A stretch of DNA of 64,000 nt from JAAYCB01 sp012744395 (GCA_028703175.1 JAQVNJ010000016.1:1-64000), one strand, 5' to 3'. Numbered from the stretch's first letter, positions 8,503-18,287 are shown. A program made the numbers and translations. The notes: generated from the letters alone by a model not told the origin.

Positions 8503-8931
8503 GGGGGGTCTTCGGTGTCTGGTTGAAGGGGGGACAGGTTACTGGGCAGAGGATCTGAGTCTCTCGCCGGCGGCGCCAGAAGCGATGTTGCCCGGAAGGC
8601 GTTTCACAGCGAAGCCCGAACGCGGTGCGAGGGACCGTGGCCGGCCTCGCGGACGCGTCGGGTTACGATGGTTCGTGCGTAGGCAGGGTGGCGCGAGGGA
8701 CCGCGGCCAGGCCGGCCTTGCTTGCGCGCCGTCGCAAGAAAATGCACTTTGTCCCATGGTATCGTTATGCCATACTGTCTGTCGATGATCCGCTCCGGCG
8801 GACCACGAGGCGGTTTCATGGGCGTGGAGACGGCTGTAGCCCGACCCGACCGAGACCATGGAGACGCGTCTACGGAGAGGCGACGTCTGGAGACCCATCC
8901 TGCGAAGCGCGATGACGGGAAAGGATTCTGC
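8503..8931. other. Divergent intergenic region with an imperfect direct repeat
   Basis: No gene is supported here. An imperfect direct repeat beginning GCGAGGGACCG occurs at 8627-8647 and again at 8693-8718, the second copy with a 5-base insertion. Between the copies is a CGACGCGTCGGGTTACGATG-like string resembling planctomycete dispersed repeats. A promoter candidate for lpxB lies at 8749-8776. Confidence 0.55.
8749..8776 (+). promoter_or_regulatory. Sigma70-like promoter candidate for lpxB
   Basis: TTGTCC at 8749-8754 and CATACT at 8771-8776 are separated by 16 bases, upstream of the lpxB start at 8932. The leader would be about 150 bases. Spacing and box quality are fair only. Confidence 0.4.
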
Positions 8932-10239
8932 ATGAACCGGGATGACGAGCGGAGAGCCGAGCGGGGGCGGCCGCTTCGCGTCTTTTTCAGCGCGGGGGAG
9001 CCGAGCGGCGACATCCACGGGGCGAACTTGATCCGCCAGCTCAAGGCCCAGCAAGCAGATATCGAGTGCGTCGGCTATGGCGGCCCGCAGATGGCCGAGG
9101 CCGGCTGCCGGCTGCACGCCGACCTGACCGCGCTGGCCGTGATGTGGATTCTGCGGGTGTTGACCAACCTGCACAAGTTCTGGGGGCTGGTCAGCCGCGC
9201 GGATCGCGATTTCCGCCATCACCGGCCGGATGCGGTCGTGCTCGTGGATTATCCGGGCTTCAATTGGTGGATCGCGCGGCGGGCGAAGGTCCACGGGATT
9301 CCCGTCTTCTACTATACTCCGCCGCAGATTTGGGCATGGGCCCAATGGCGGATCAAGAAGATGCGGCGGCTGGTCGATCACGTCCTGGCCGCGTTGCCCT
9401 TCGAGGCCGAGTGGTTTCGCGAGAAGGGATGCAACGCCACGTTCATTGGGCACCCGTTCTTCGACGAGGTGGAGCGGGAACCGCTGGATGAAGCGTTCCT
9501 GGCGCGATTTCGCGCCGCCCGCGGTCCGCTGGTGACGATCCTGCCGGGCTCGCGGACGCAGGAAGTGGAGAAGAACTTCGCGGCATTTCTCGACGCCGCC
9601 GAAAAGATTCAGCAGAAGGTCCCCGAAGTGCGGCTGGCGGTGGCTTCGTTCAAGCCGCACCAGGCGGAGTTGGCCCGCCGGATGCTAACCGGGCGCAGCC
9701 TGCCCGTGGAAATCCACGTCGGCAAGACACGGGAGCTGATCCACCTGGCCGACTGCTGCATGGCGGTTTCCGGGTCGGTCTCCCTGGAACTGCTGTTCCA
9801 TGCCAAGCCGACGGTGATCCAGTACAGGATCAGCCGGGCGGCCTTCTTCGTGCAGAGATTCTTCCGCAAGGTCAAGTACATCACCCTGGTGAACCTGTTG
9901 ACCGCGACCGACCTGTTTCCGAAGGACGTGACGCCTTACGACCCGTCCCAACCGGACGCCGAGAACGTCGTCTTTCCCGAGTACCTGAGCTGCGAGGACA
10001 AGTCGTCGCAGGTGGCGGCGCATGTGATCGAGTGGCTGACCTCGCCGGAGGCACGGTCGCGGCGCGTGGCGCAGCTTGCGGAGCTCCGCCAGCGCGTGGG
10101 GCATGGCGGGGCGGCGGCGCGAGCGGCGGAGTACATCTTGCGGACGCTGGACGCGTCGCGGCCGCGCCCGCCGCGGCCCCATTTCCTGGGGCGTTTGGAG
10201 CGCGGCCCGCTCTGCCGTCCGGAAAACCGCGGCAGATGA
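8932..10239 (+). CDS. lpxB: Lipid-A-disaccharide synthase
   Basis: A 435-residue glycosyltransferase that condenses UDP-2,3-diacylglucosamine with lipid X to form the lipid A disaccharide at the inner face of the cytoplasmic membrane. Diagnostic motifs are FFSAGEPSGDIHGANLI at the N-terminus, DYPGFNWW and YYTPPQIWAWAQWR mid-protein, ILPGSRTQEVEKN, and the sugar-nucleotide region AVSGSVSLELLFHAKP. The ATG at 8932 is preceded by AAAGGA at 7 bases; an upstream extension to 8722 has no support. The C-terminus has a basic/proline tail beyond the family core. It implies an LPS-type outer membrane. No other lpx genes are in the window. Confidence 0.95.
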   Translation: MNRDDERRAERGRPLRVFFSAGEPSGDIHGANLIRQLKAQQADIECVGYGGPQMAEAGCRLHADLTALAVMWILRVLTNLHKFWGLVSRADRDFRHHRPDAVVLVDYPGFNWWIARRAKVHGIPVFYYTPPQIWAWAQWRIKKMRRLVDHVLAALPFEAEWFREKGCNATFIGHPFFDEVEREPLDEAFLARFRAARGPLVTILPGSRTQEVEKNFAAFLDAAEKIQQKVPEVRLAVASFKPHQAELARRMLTGRSLPVEIHVGKTRELIHLADCCMAVSGSVSLELLFHAKPTVIQYRISRAAFFVQRFFRKVKYITLVNLLTATDLFPKDVTPYDPSQPDAENVVFPEYLSCEDKSSQVAAHVIEWLTSPEARSRRVAQLAELRQRVGHGGAAARAAEYILRTLDASRPRPPRPHFLGRLERGPLCRPENRGR

Positions 10240-10456
10240 TCCGCATCCCGGCGAATCGGCGTTCTCTCCCGGCGGGCTGCCATGTCCGCGAATTGGGCGG
10301 CCGGCTCCGCGCCGCTCCATCCAGCCGTTGGATTCTGGTTTGGGCCACGGCCGCGACATACAATGGCGGCATCCGGCGGGTTGTTGGCCTCGGCTGCTCC
10401 GAGACCGGAACCGGCGTGAACAAGGCCCACGGACAACGGAAATGGGGGAGCATCGC

Positions 10457-11845
10457 GTGAACCGCAGACGAATTCAAGTGCCGGCGGGCATCCTCCTGCT
10501 GGTCTCCATCGCCCTGCCCGAGGCAAGCTGCGCTGCAACACCGGCTGGCGCGGAGGGGCCCGCCCTGGTCCGCCTCTCGGGGACTCCCGAAGAGGTCGGC
10601 AAGACCTGGGGCGAGATGAACAAGCCGGCGATCGAGCACGACTTTCGTGTTCTCTACCTCAAGCAGGCGGCCGCGACGGGAATCTCCGCAGCGACGCTGA
10701 TCGAGCGCTCCCGGGAGTGGGTGCGGATTGCCGGCGAAATCGCGCCCCATTGGCTTGTCGAGGCCAGGGCGATCGCCCGAGCGGCCGGAGTCGACGAAGA
10801 GTTGTACGTCTCGTTCATCGCCGGCAAGGTCAGGAACCTCTTCCTCAACGAGTGCACTTCATACGCCGTCTCGCGCAAGCACGCCAAGGGGGGGGCGATC
10901 CTGTTTCACAAGACCCGCGACAACGAAGACCGCCCGCAGGCGGCGTTTGTTCTCGAGAGCTCCTTGGAGGGGATCAACAAGTTTATTGCCGTGACCGACG
11001 CGAGCGTGATCGGCTGCTCGATGATGGTCAACGACAAGGGGCTGGCGGGCGCGGCGGATTATCCCGCCCACCTGACGCGGAAGAACGATTCCGAGGCGGC
11101 GCGGCAGTTGCAGCCGTTTCCGCTGCCCCAGCCGGCTGAGCCGCGGTACCGCGGGATGATGAGCGGCGCGCTGTTGCGGCACATTGCCGAAACGGCGTCG
11201 AGTTGCCGCGAAGCCCGGGAGATCATCGAGGATTTTGTGAGCCGCGGCTACTGGGCGGGGGGCGGCGTGAACGGGTCCCACTGGCTGTTTGTCGACCGTA
11301 CGGGAACGATCCTCGAAGTCAGCAACAACACCCGCCACGTGGTCTCCCAGGTCCACGAGCAGAAGGTGTATTTCAGCCGGTTCGTCGATGGCGCCGCCGC
11401 CCGCCAGCTCCGCGAATCGGACGGCCCGGTCGATTTCGGCCTCTTCCACGGCGTCGCCCGCGATCGCTCGCTGTGCTTCAAATCGTCGATCTCGGGGATG
11501 ACCGCCGAAATCGACCCGCATCATCCCGACCTGCTGACCTGCGCGTGGGTCACGCTTCCGGTTCGCGCCATCTCGTTTCCGATCCTGATGGGGCAGACGG
11601 GCCAGCCCGGCGCGCTGCTCAACGGCGAAGCCTACCGGCTCGGCACGAAGACCGAGGGGAACACCCGGTTGTGGGAAACGCTCGAGCGGACGACCCATGC
11701 GAGCAAGGAGTCGCTCAAGGAGAGCGTCTCGGAAGAACTGGCCGCCGGTCGGCGGCGGGAGGCTGCCGCGCTGGTCGAACAATGGTCGCAACGGCAGACG
11801 GAAAAGCTCTTCGAGGCGCTCGAGCAGGCGGCCTCCGGCAAGTGA
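10457..11845 (+). CDS. Secreted C45-family (acyl-CoA:6-APA acyltransferase-like) peptidase/amidohydrolase
   Basis: A 462-residue Ntn-hydrolase-type protein. An N-terminal signal peptide (NRRR, then ILLLVSIALPEASCA) predicts export. The mature part carries the C45 signature NECTSYAV with Cys133 as the candidate nucleophile exposed by self-cleavage. VNDKGLAGA, NGSHWLFVDRTGTILEV and a DPHHPDLLTCAW C-terminal element are also typical. The family hydrolyses amides of small acylated amino acids or transfers acyl groups; the substrate is unknown. GTG at 10457 is preferred because GGGGGAG lies 6 bases upstream; an ATG at 10442 in frame would precede that site. It is a single gene between lpxB and an oxidoreductase. 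Confidence 0.82.
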   Translation: MNRRRIQVPAGILLLVSIALPEASCAATPAGAEGPALVRLSGTPEEVGKTWGEMNKPAIEHDFRVLYLKQAAATGISAATLIERSREWVRIAGEIAPHWLVEARAIARAAGVDEELYVSFIAGKVRNLFLNECTSYAVSRKHAKGGAILFHKTRDNEDRPQAAFVLESSLEGINKFIAVTDASVIGCSMMVNDKGLAGAADYPAHLTRKNDSEAARQLQPFPLPQPAEPRYRGMMSGALLRHIAETASSCREAREIIEDFVSRGYWAGGGVNGSHWLFVDRTGTILEVSNNTRHVVSQVHEQKVYFSRFVDGAAARQLRESDGPVDFGLFHGVARDRSLCFKSSISGMTAEIDPHHPDLLTCAWVTLPVRAISFPILMGQTGQPGALLNGEAYRLGTKTEGNTRLWETLERTTHASKESLKESVSEELAAGRRREAAALVEQWSQRQTEKLFEALEQAASGK

Positions 11846-11870
11846 CGTTGCGCCGATGTCCTTGCGGGAC

Positions 11871-11899
11871 TGAAGCCGCGCGGTCCGAAGTGTTATAAT
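11871..11899 (+). promoter_or_regulatory. Promoter candidate for the Gfo/Idh/MocA gene
   Basis: A perfect TATAAT at 11894-11899 lies 75 bases before the start at 11974. The -35 position (TGAAGC at 11871-11876, 17-base spacing) is poor, so an activator or an extended -10 may be needed. Confidence 0.45.
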
Positions 11900-11973
11900 C
11901 GTCCGCGGCGACGGCCGCTGACGGCCGCTGTCCGTTTTCACACGACAGGCAGGTTCTTCTCAAGGAGCATGCA

Positions 11974-13392
11974 ATGAGCGATTCCCTCAGTCGTCGTCGA
12001 TTCCTGGCCCAAGCCGCGTTGGGTTCCGCGGGCGCGATGGTCCTTCGCCGCGCCGCCTCGGCCCGCAGCTACCAGGCCAACGAGCGGATTTCCCTGGCCC
12101 TGGTCGGTTGCACCGGACGGGGCCAAGGTTTTCTGGGTCCGGATGTCGTCGCCTTGTGCGACGTCGATAGCCGCCGCGCCGCGGCCGCCTTCAAGCGGTT
12201 TCCGGATGTCCCCAAGTTCGAGGACTTCCGCGTGATGCTCGACAAGATGGGCAAACAGATCGACGCGGTGATCGTCTGCACGCCGGACCATACCCACGCG
12301 GCGGTGACGGCGGCCTCGATCCGGGCCGGCAAGCACGTCTACTGCGAGAAGCCGCTGACGCGGACCGTGCACGAGGCCCGCGCGGTGACGGAGCTGGCCG
12401 CCAAGCACAAGGTGGTCACGCAGATGGGCAATCAGGGGGGCTATAACGTGCGGGCGGTCGAGATCGTTCGCTCCGGCGCGCTGGGCGAGATCCGCACGGT
12501 GCACCTGAAGGGCGCCAAGCGGATGGGCGACGCCGGCGGCGGTCCGCGGACCCGCACCCCCGGCACCTACACCGTGCCCGAGGGTTTCAACTGGGACCTG
12601 TGGATGGGCCCGGCCGCCGCGCGGCCCTATCACCCCGAGTGGGTCAGCCCGAATTGGCGCGTGTGGCGCGACTTCTCCGGGGGCGATCTGGGCGGCTGGG
12701 CGCCGCACCTGTTCGCCACGACCTTCAAAGCGCTGAAGATAGACACCCTCTGGGATCCCCAGGAAGGCGCGGCGGAGCGGCCGATCATCCGCGTGACGGC
12801 CGAGTGCTCCCAGGACTGCCCGGGCGTGTGCAGGGAGACCTTCCCCACCTGGGTTGCCGTTCACTGGGACGTGCCGGCGCGCGAGGGGATGCCCTCGGTC
12901 CGCCTGACATACACGCGGGACGATGACGGACCGCGCCCCAACGAACGATGGATCGCCGCGCTCCGCGAGGTGTTCGAAAAACATCCGGAATGCGGCACCG
13001 TGGCGAGTTTCCAGGAAGGCTACAAATGGCGCTGCGAGCTGCTCGTCGGCAGCAAGGGGCTGATGCGCACCGCGGGACACGGCAGTGCCCAGATGGACCT
13101 GTTGCCGGCCGAGCGGTTCAAGGACCTGGGCAATCCGCCCGAATCGTTGTCCCGTCCGCTGGGAGCGCCCGCGATGCGCGGGTGGACCGACGCGATTCGA
13201 GGCGGCACGGCGCCGATGTGCAACTTCATCGATTTCAGCGGCCGGTTCAGCGAATGGTATCTCCTGGGCAACCTCGCCTCGCTCTTCCCGGGGCAGACCC
13301 TGGAATACGACTGCATCGCCGGCAGGGTCGTGAACAACGAAGAGGCGGACCGGGCTGCCCGGCCCGCATACCGCGAGGGATGGACGCTCTAG
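11974..13392 (+). CDS. Tat-exported Gfo/Idh/MocA family oxidoreductase
   Basis: A 472-residue NAD(P)-dependent oxidoreductase of the kind greatly expanded in planctomycetes, presumably acting on sugars or polyols in the periplasm. The N-terminus has a twin-arginine signal (SRRRFLAQAALGSAGAMVL). The Rossmann domain follows (ISLALVGCTGRGQ, VALCDVDS), with the catalytic-domain entry signature HVYCEKPLTRTVHEAR around residue 125. The C-terminal alpha/beta half includes the WRVWRDFSGGDLGGWAPHLF segment seen in planctomycete members. Length is normal. The start is the ATG at 11974, with GGAGCATGCA upstream. It is followed 7 bases after its stop by an LRR lipoprotein gene, so the two are probably co-transcribed. 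Confidence 0.92.
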   Translation: MSDSLSRRRFLAQAALGSAGAMVLRRAASARSYQANERISLALVGCTGRGQGFLGPDVVALCDVDSRRAAAAFKRFPDVPKFEDFRVMLDKMGKQIDAVIVCTPDHTHAAVTAASIRAGKHVYCEKPLTRTVHEARAVTELAAKHKVVTQMGNQGGYNVRAVEIVRSGALGEIRTVHLKGAKRMGDAGGGPRTRTPGTYTVPEGFNWDLWMGPAAARPYHPEWVSPNWRVWRDFSGGDLGGWAPHLFATTFKALKIDTLWDPQEGAAERPIIRVTAECSQDCPGVCRETFPTWVAVHWDVPAREGMPSVRLTYTRDDDGPRPNERWIAALREVFEKHPECGTVASFQEGYKWRCELLVGSKGLMRTAGHGSAQMDLLPAERFKDLGNPPESLSRPLGAPAMRGWTDAIRGGTAPMCNFIDFSGRFSEWYLLGNLASLFPGQTLEYDCIAGRVVNNEEADRAARPAYREGWTL

Positions 13393-13399
13393 GTGCGCG

Positions 13400-14827
13400 A
13401 TGAAGATTCTTTTCCGGACTCTCCCCCTGTTGTTCTTGGCTGTTTGGACCGCCGGTGGCTGCGACCATCGCACGCCGCCGGCGGACACGGCGCCACCAAC
13501 CCGTGATTCGGCCGCCGGGCGGGAAGAAACGCCGGCGACCGAACCGGAATTGACGGGACCCGGACGGCGGGAACCGCCGCCCGCACAAGGGGCGGTGGTG
13601 GACGCGGCCGTGGAGCGCGTGAAGGCGATTGGGGGGCGCGTGCGTCGCGAGGGCGCGAAGATCGTTGCCGTGCAGTTCGACGCCACGCCGGCAAGAGACG
13701 ACGACGTCGAAATGATCGCCGCGCTGAAGGACCTCGAGCAACTCGTGCTCCGCGGTGAGGAGATTACCGACGCGTCCGCCGGGCACATCGCCAGCCTGGC
13801 AAAGCTGCGCCACCTGGCGCTGGAAGGGACACGCATCACCGACGCCGGCGTGGAGAAGCTCAAGCAGCTTGCCGGCCTGCGGCGGCTGGGCCTACGCGCC
13901 GCACCGTTGATCACCGACGCAGCGCTGGCCCACGTCGCGGAGTTGCCCAACCTGCAATACCTCGAACTGCTCGAGAACAACATCGGCGACGCAGCCCTCG
14001 GGCGTCTCAAACCGCTCGGCCAACTCCGCCTGCTCGATCTCCGCGGCTGCAAGGCGGTGACGGACGCCGGATTGGCGCGCCTGTCAACCATCACCAGCCT
14101 CCGCGCGCTGCGGCTCGGCAGCCCGGCAATCGGCGACGCGGGACTGGCGCGCCTTGCCGGCTTGAAGAACCTGGCTGAACTGTCGGTCGAGGGTTCCCTG
14201 GCGGTGACCGCCAAGGGGCTCAACGTGCTCGAGAACTTCCCCGCGATGACCAGCCTGAGGCTGTCGTACTCTCCGGGCGTTGACGACGCTGGCCTGGCCG
14301 CGCTGGCCAACATGCCGTCGCTTCGGCTGCTCTTCCTCCGCCAGACCAGCGTCACGGGGGCGTGCCTGGAGCACGTCGCCGGCGCCGGCGACCTGGAACG
14401 GATCGACCTGGCCGAGACATTCGTCGATGACGACGCCCTGGCACACCTCCGCGACGCACGGAGTCTGAAGTGGCTCAGCCTCTGGAAGACGCAAGTAACC
14501 AGCGCGGGCATGAAGCATCTTGCCGGCTTGCCGGAGTTGGCATACCTGCGATTGGCCGAGACGGCGGTCGACGACGAGGGCCTGGCCGAAGTCGCCAAGA
14601 TCGCGAGCCTCGTGGAACTGGACCTGGAAACGCTGCGGATCAGCGACGAGGGGCTGATGAAACTGAAAAGCCTCAAGAGGCTCAAGAGGCTGAATCTTGC
14701 CATGGTCGACGTCTCCGACGAGGCCATCGCCGGGTTGCGGGCGGAGATTCCGGGGCTGGACGTGCTCCGCTGGCACTGGCCCGGGGGGTGGCCCCTTCAA
14801 TCCGGCAATCCCGGAGTCGACAACTAG
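13400..14827 (+). CDS. Leucine-rich-repeat lipoprotein
   Basis: A 475-residue protein with a lipoprotein signal (LPLLFLAVWTAGGC, Cys21), a Pro/Thr/Ala-rich linker to about residue 60, and then roughly 14 leucine-rich repeats. Each repeat is about 24 residues with the bacterial pattern GTRITDAGVEKLKQLAGL. The ITDAGL-type repeats match the cysteine-free LRR class common in Planctomycetes. The protein should be anchored in the envelope and used for protein binding; no enzymatic residues are seen. It begins 7 bases after the oxidoreductase stop, in the same transcription unit. Confidence 0.88.
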   Translation: MKILFRTLPLLFLAVWTAGGCDHRTPPADTAPPTRDSAAGREETPATEPELTGPGRREPPPAQGAVVDAAVERVKAIGGRVRREGAKIVAVQFDATPARDDDVEMIAALKDLEQLVLRGEEITDASAGHIASLAKLRHLALEGTRITDAGVEKLKQLAGLRRLGLRAAPLITDAALAHVAELPNLQYLELLENNIGDAALGRLKPLGQLRLLDLRGCKAVTDAGLARLSTITSLRALRLGSPAIGDAGLARLAGLKNLAELSVEGSLAVTAKGLNVLENFPAMTSLRLSYSPGVDDAGLAALANMPSLRLLFLRQTSVTGACLEHVAGAGDLERIDLAETFVDDDALAHLRDARSLKWLSLWKTQVTSAGMKHLAGLPELAYLRLAETAVDDEGLAEVAKIASLVELDLETLRISDEGLMKLKSLKRLKRLNLAMVDVSDEAIAGLRAEIPGLDVLRWHWPGGWPLQSGNPGVDN

Positions 14828-15308
14828 CCGGAAGACAAGATCGACCCCACTACGATTCGAGGTGCAGACATCGGTGCGTATCCGTCTTTCAATCAGCTGA
14901 CCTGCGCCGCGTGTGATTCGGCCGGCGCCCTGGCGCGGCGGCGGCCTCCGGGCCCTTCCGCACCGCGGGGCGGCAGCGCCGCTCCTGCTGCTGGCTGCCA
15001 CGCGGAACACAATCCTCGCCGCCTTGGTCGACGAAATGGCGAAACGCACGCCGTTTGAGCCTTGCGGGCCGGGGGCAGCGCACGTCCCCCGGGTGATGGC
15101 CGCGGCCCGTTTTCGCGAAACGGGAACGAGTAAGACTTACGACCCGAACGCCAACGATGCAGGATACTTGCCGCAGTTCCGCGAAGCGGCAAAGCGCTCG
15201 TCAAATTGTCGGTTAACGCTCTGCGAAGACCCTGACGGCAACATGGTGAGCACGGAGGGCGGTGGCCCCCAGCCGGGCGTTCGAATGCACCATTGGGAGA
15301 AACACGTT
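14828..15308. other. Intergenic leader region, no gene supported
   Basis: The 481 bases before the ceramidase-like gene are open in the downstream frame, but the translated residues are compositionally odd and resemble no known N-terminus. A 7-bp stem with a TCGCG loop is at 15106-15124. No riboswitch class is recognised. Confidence 0.5.
15106..15124. repeat. Short hairpin
   Basis: CCCGTTT and AAACGGG flank a 5-base loop in the leader of the ceramidase-like gene. It has no adjacent T-run, so its role is unknown. Confidence 0.45.
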
Positions 15309-18287
15309 ATGATAGCAGCCAGAAACGCCGCCGCCGTGATGATTGCCGCTGCGGTTGTCGGACTTTCATCCGCTCGGGGCGAGAATCCGGAAACGCCTCG
15401 CACGCTTCGCGTCGGGGCGCACGCGCAAGACATCACGCCCACGCATCTGCCCTGCTTCGTGAGCGGGGGGTACTTCAACGCCAAGGCCGGCAAGGTCCAT
15501 CATCGCATCTACTGCCGGTCGCTGGTAATCGACGACGGCAGCGGCCCGATCGTCCTGGCGACGATGGACAACACTGGGGCGTTTCGGCCTTTGTTCGACG
15601 AGGTGAAGCGGCTTGTCGCCGGCGAGACGGGCATCCCGGTGGATCGGATGGCCATCGCCTCGACCCACACCCATTCCGGACCGGCCGTGCGCGCGGCCAC
15701 CCGCGGGCTGGATCCCGACCCGCACCATGTCAAGGAAGTGCCCGGCATGATGGCCAAAGGGATCGTCCAGGCGTACAAGAACCTGGGACCGGCGCGGATC
15801 GGCTGGGCCAAGATCGACGCCGCGAATTTCACGTTCAGCCGGCGCTGGATCGCCCGATCCGACCGCCGGCCGAGTAATCCGTTCGGCGGGCGCGACTTCG
15901 CAAAGATGCATCCCAGCCGGGTCGACACGGACTATATCGGGCCCTCCGGACCGGTGGATTCCGAGCTCTCGGTCCTCGCATTTCAACGGCTCGACGGCCG
16001 GCCGCTGGCCGTGCTGATGAACTTCTCCCAGCACTACTACGGGGCCCCGGCGCTCTCCAGCGACTACCAGGGCCGCGTATGCACGTTCCTCGAGGAGCGC
16101 CTTGGCCGCGAGGAGGCCGATCCGCCTTTCGTCGCACTGTTCGCCCAAGGCACAAGCGGCGACCTGGCGCGCCACGACTATCACGGCAAGGGGCGCGGCA
16201 ATTTCGACGGCCTCGACGGCTACAGCAACAAGCTCGTCGACAAGGCGATGGCAGCCTACGAGACGATCACGTATCACGACTGGGTGCCCGTCCGCTTCGC
16301 CCAGCGGAAGCTGAGAATCCCCTACCGGGCGCCAACGGCTGACGAACGGGCCTGGGCGAGACAGGTGGTCGCCAAAATGGGGGAACGGCCCCGCAATATC
16401 AGCGAAGTGCACGCCGACGAGATCACGCTCCTGGAGAAGGCCGAAGCACCGGAGATGATCTTCCAGGCGATCCGGCTGGGCGATGTGGGTATTGCGGCGA
16501 TGCCTTTCGAGGTCTACTCGATCACGGGAATGAAGCTCAAGGCCAGAAGTCCTTTGCCTTTCACTTTCAACATGTCGCTGGCCAATGGCGACGACGGATA
16601 CCTGCCGCCGCCGGAGCAGCACGCCTTGGGGGGATACTCGACCTGGATTCGTCGCATGTCGATGGGGCGCGAAGTCGAGCCGTTGACCGTGAAGACGGAA
16701 CTCGAACTGCTCGAAGAGGTCTCGGGCGGAAGACGCCGGGAAGCGACCGAAGCCGACGGCCCCTATGCCCAGCTCGTCGTCAACTCGGAGCCGGTCGCTT
16801 ACTGGCGGCTGGGCGAGTTGGAGGGGGATCGGGCGCTGGACCGCACCGGGGCAGGCCATCACGCCAAGCTGGAGCCGATGACGGCTCATTATCTAACCGG
16901 TCCGGAGGGGGTCGGCTTCTGCGGCCCGGATGTGGTCAACCGCTGCATCCATTTCGCGGCCGGCCGCCTGGCCGTCGACCTGCCGGATATCGGCAACGAG
17001 TATTCCGTCGAACTGTGGTTCTGGAACGGGTTTCCGAATGACGCCCGGCCGGTGACCGCCTGGCTCTTCAGCCGGGGCCCCGAGGGGGATGAGCTTCGGC
17101 GAGGCGACAGCGTCGGAATCAACGGTACGTCAAGCAACGCTCCCGGCCTGCTCGGCATCGAGAGCGGCGGCAAGGACCAGCCTGAGCTGCGTGGCGGGCC
17201 GGCGATTCAACCCAAGACGTGGCATCACCTGGTCTTCGTCCGCCGCGGCAAGCATGTTGAGCTCTTCCTCGATGGCTCGGCGGAGCCGATCGTTTCCGGC
17301 GAGGCGGAGATCGGCTATCCGGCGGGCTGCACCCGGTTCTACTTTGGAGGCCGAGGCGACCGTGCGGCCAGTCTCGAGGGGAAGCTCGACGAAATCGCCG
17401 TTTACGACCGGCCGCTCGCGCCTTCCGAGGTCCGCATGCATTATTTGCAGTCCAATTATCCCCACACCCCTTCGCTGGCCGACTTCCGTAAGATGGAGGA
17501 GCTCCTGCCGACGAGCGCCACGGCGACTCCGCGGCGCCAGCGGAAGCTGCTGATCCTCGATCGGGCGAACGGCTTCTATCATCCGACGATTCCGCTGGCC
17601 AACCGGGCGATCCAACGGATGGGCGAGCGGACCGCCGCCTACCAGACGACCCTCGACCATGGTTTGGGAATGCTCACGCCCAAGCGGCTCGCCGAATTCG
17701 ACGCGATCGTGCTCAACAATACGTCGAACTGGACGATCACCGACGACCAGAAAAAGGCCCTCCTCGATTTTGTCCGAGGGGGAGGCGGCTTGATGGCGAT
17801 TCACGGAGCGACGTGGAATTTCGCCGACTGGCCCGAAGGGCAAGCGATGATCGGCGGCCGCCTCGCGGGGCATCCCTGGCACGACGCGGGAACCTGGGCG
17901 GTCAAGATTGACGAGCCGGATCATCCCTTGTGCCGGTCTTTCGGCGGCGAAGGGTTCTGGATTCACGACGAAATCTACAAGTTTACGGAACTCTGTTCGC
18001 GCCAGCGGCTCCGCGTTCTGGTCAGTCTCGACATGACGAAGGAGGTCAACCAGGTCAAAGGCGGACGCGAAGACAACGACCACGCAATTTCGTGGATCCA
18101 CGAGGTTGGCAAGGGCCGCGTGTTCCACTGCTCGCTCGGCAACAACGTGGCCGTATTCCACGACCCGAGGATTCTGCGACACCACCTCGATGGAATACAA
18201 TGGGTGCTTGGCGACCTTGCGGCGGACGCAACGCCGAGCGCGAAACGCGACAAGAAACCCAGGCCGGCCCTGGCGCCGGAGAAGTAA
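15309..18287 (+). CDS. Secreted neutral-ceramidase-like / LamG / ThuA three-domain protein
   Basis: A 992-residue exported protein. A signal peptide (AVMIAAAVVGLSSARG) precedes a neutral/alkaline non-lysosomal ceramidase-like domain (residues 25-480) with the ASTHTHSGPAVR and AQGTSGDLARHD signatures. Residues about 496-710 form a LamG/concanavalin-like lectin domain (PVAYWRLGELEGDRALDRTG, GKLDEIAVYDRPLAPSEVRMHY). Residues about 745-965 are a ThuA domain (LLILDRANGFYHPT, GGGGLMAIHGATWNFADWP), the trehalose-utilisation-like fold of planctomycete sugar-degradation loci. The start is the ATG at 15309 behind GGGAG. The order hydrolase-lectin-ThuA suggests a surface enzyme acting on a glycosylated or lipid-linked substrate; the true substrate is unknown. 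Confidence 0.85.
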   Translation: MIAARNAAAVMIAAAVVGLSSARGENPETPRTLRVGAHAQDITPTHLPCFVSGGYFNAKAGKVHHRIYCRSLVIDDGSGPIVLATMDNTGAFRPLFDEVKRLVAGETGIPVDRMAIASTHTHSGPAVRAATRGLDPDPHHVKEVPGMMAKGIVQAYKNLGPARIGWAKIDAANFTFSRRWIARSDRRPSNPFGGRDFAKMHPSRVDTDYIGPSGPVDSELSVLAFQRLDGRPLAVLMNFSQHYYGAPALSSDYQGRVCTFLEERLGREEADPPFVALFAQGTSGDLARHDYHGKGRGNFDGLDGYSNKLVDKAMAAYETITYHDWVPVRFAQRKLRIPYRAPTADERAWARQVVAKMGERPRNISEVHADEITLLEKAEAPEMIFQAIRLGDVGIAAMPFEVYSITGMKLKARSPLPFTFNMSLANGDDGYLPPPEQHALGGYSTWIRRMSMGREVEPLTVKTELELLEEVSGGRRREATEADGPYAQLVVNSEPVAYWRLGELEGDRALDRTGAGHHAKLEPMTAHYLTGPEGVGFCGPDVVNRCIHFAAGRLAVDLPDIGNEYSVELWFWNGFPNDARPVTAWLFSRGPEGDELRRGDSVGINGTSSNAPGLLGIESGGKDQPELRGGPAIQPKTWHHLVFVRRGKHVELFLDGSAEPIVSGEAEIGYPAGCTRFYFGGRGDRAASLEGKLDEIAVYDRPLAPSEVRMHYLQSNYPHTPSLADFRKMEELLPTSATATPRRQRKLLILDRANGFYHPTIPLANRAIQRMGERTAAYQTTLDHGLGMLTPKRLAEFDAIVLNNTSNWTITDDQKKALLDFVRGGGGLMAIHGATWNFADWPEGQAMIGGRLAGHPWHDAGTWAVKIDEPDHPLCRSFGGEGFWIHDEIYKFTELCSRQRLRVLVSLDMTKEVNQVKGGREDNDHAISWIHEVGKGRVFHCSLGNNVAVFHDPRILRHHLDGIQWVLGDLAADATPSAKRDKKPRPALAPEK

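Noticed and set aside
11938..14727. 929-codon minus-strand frame across the oxidoreductase and LRR genes
   Set aside because: Its translation is Ser/Arg/Ala-rich without domains; both plus-strand genes carry strong family motifs.
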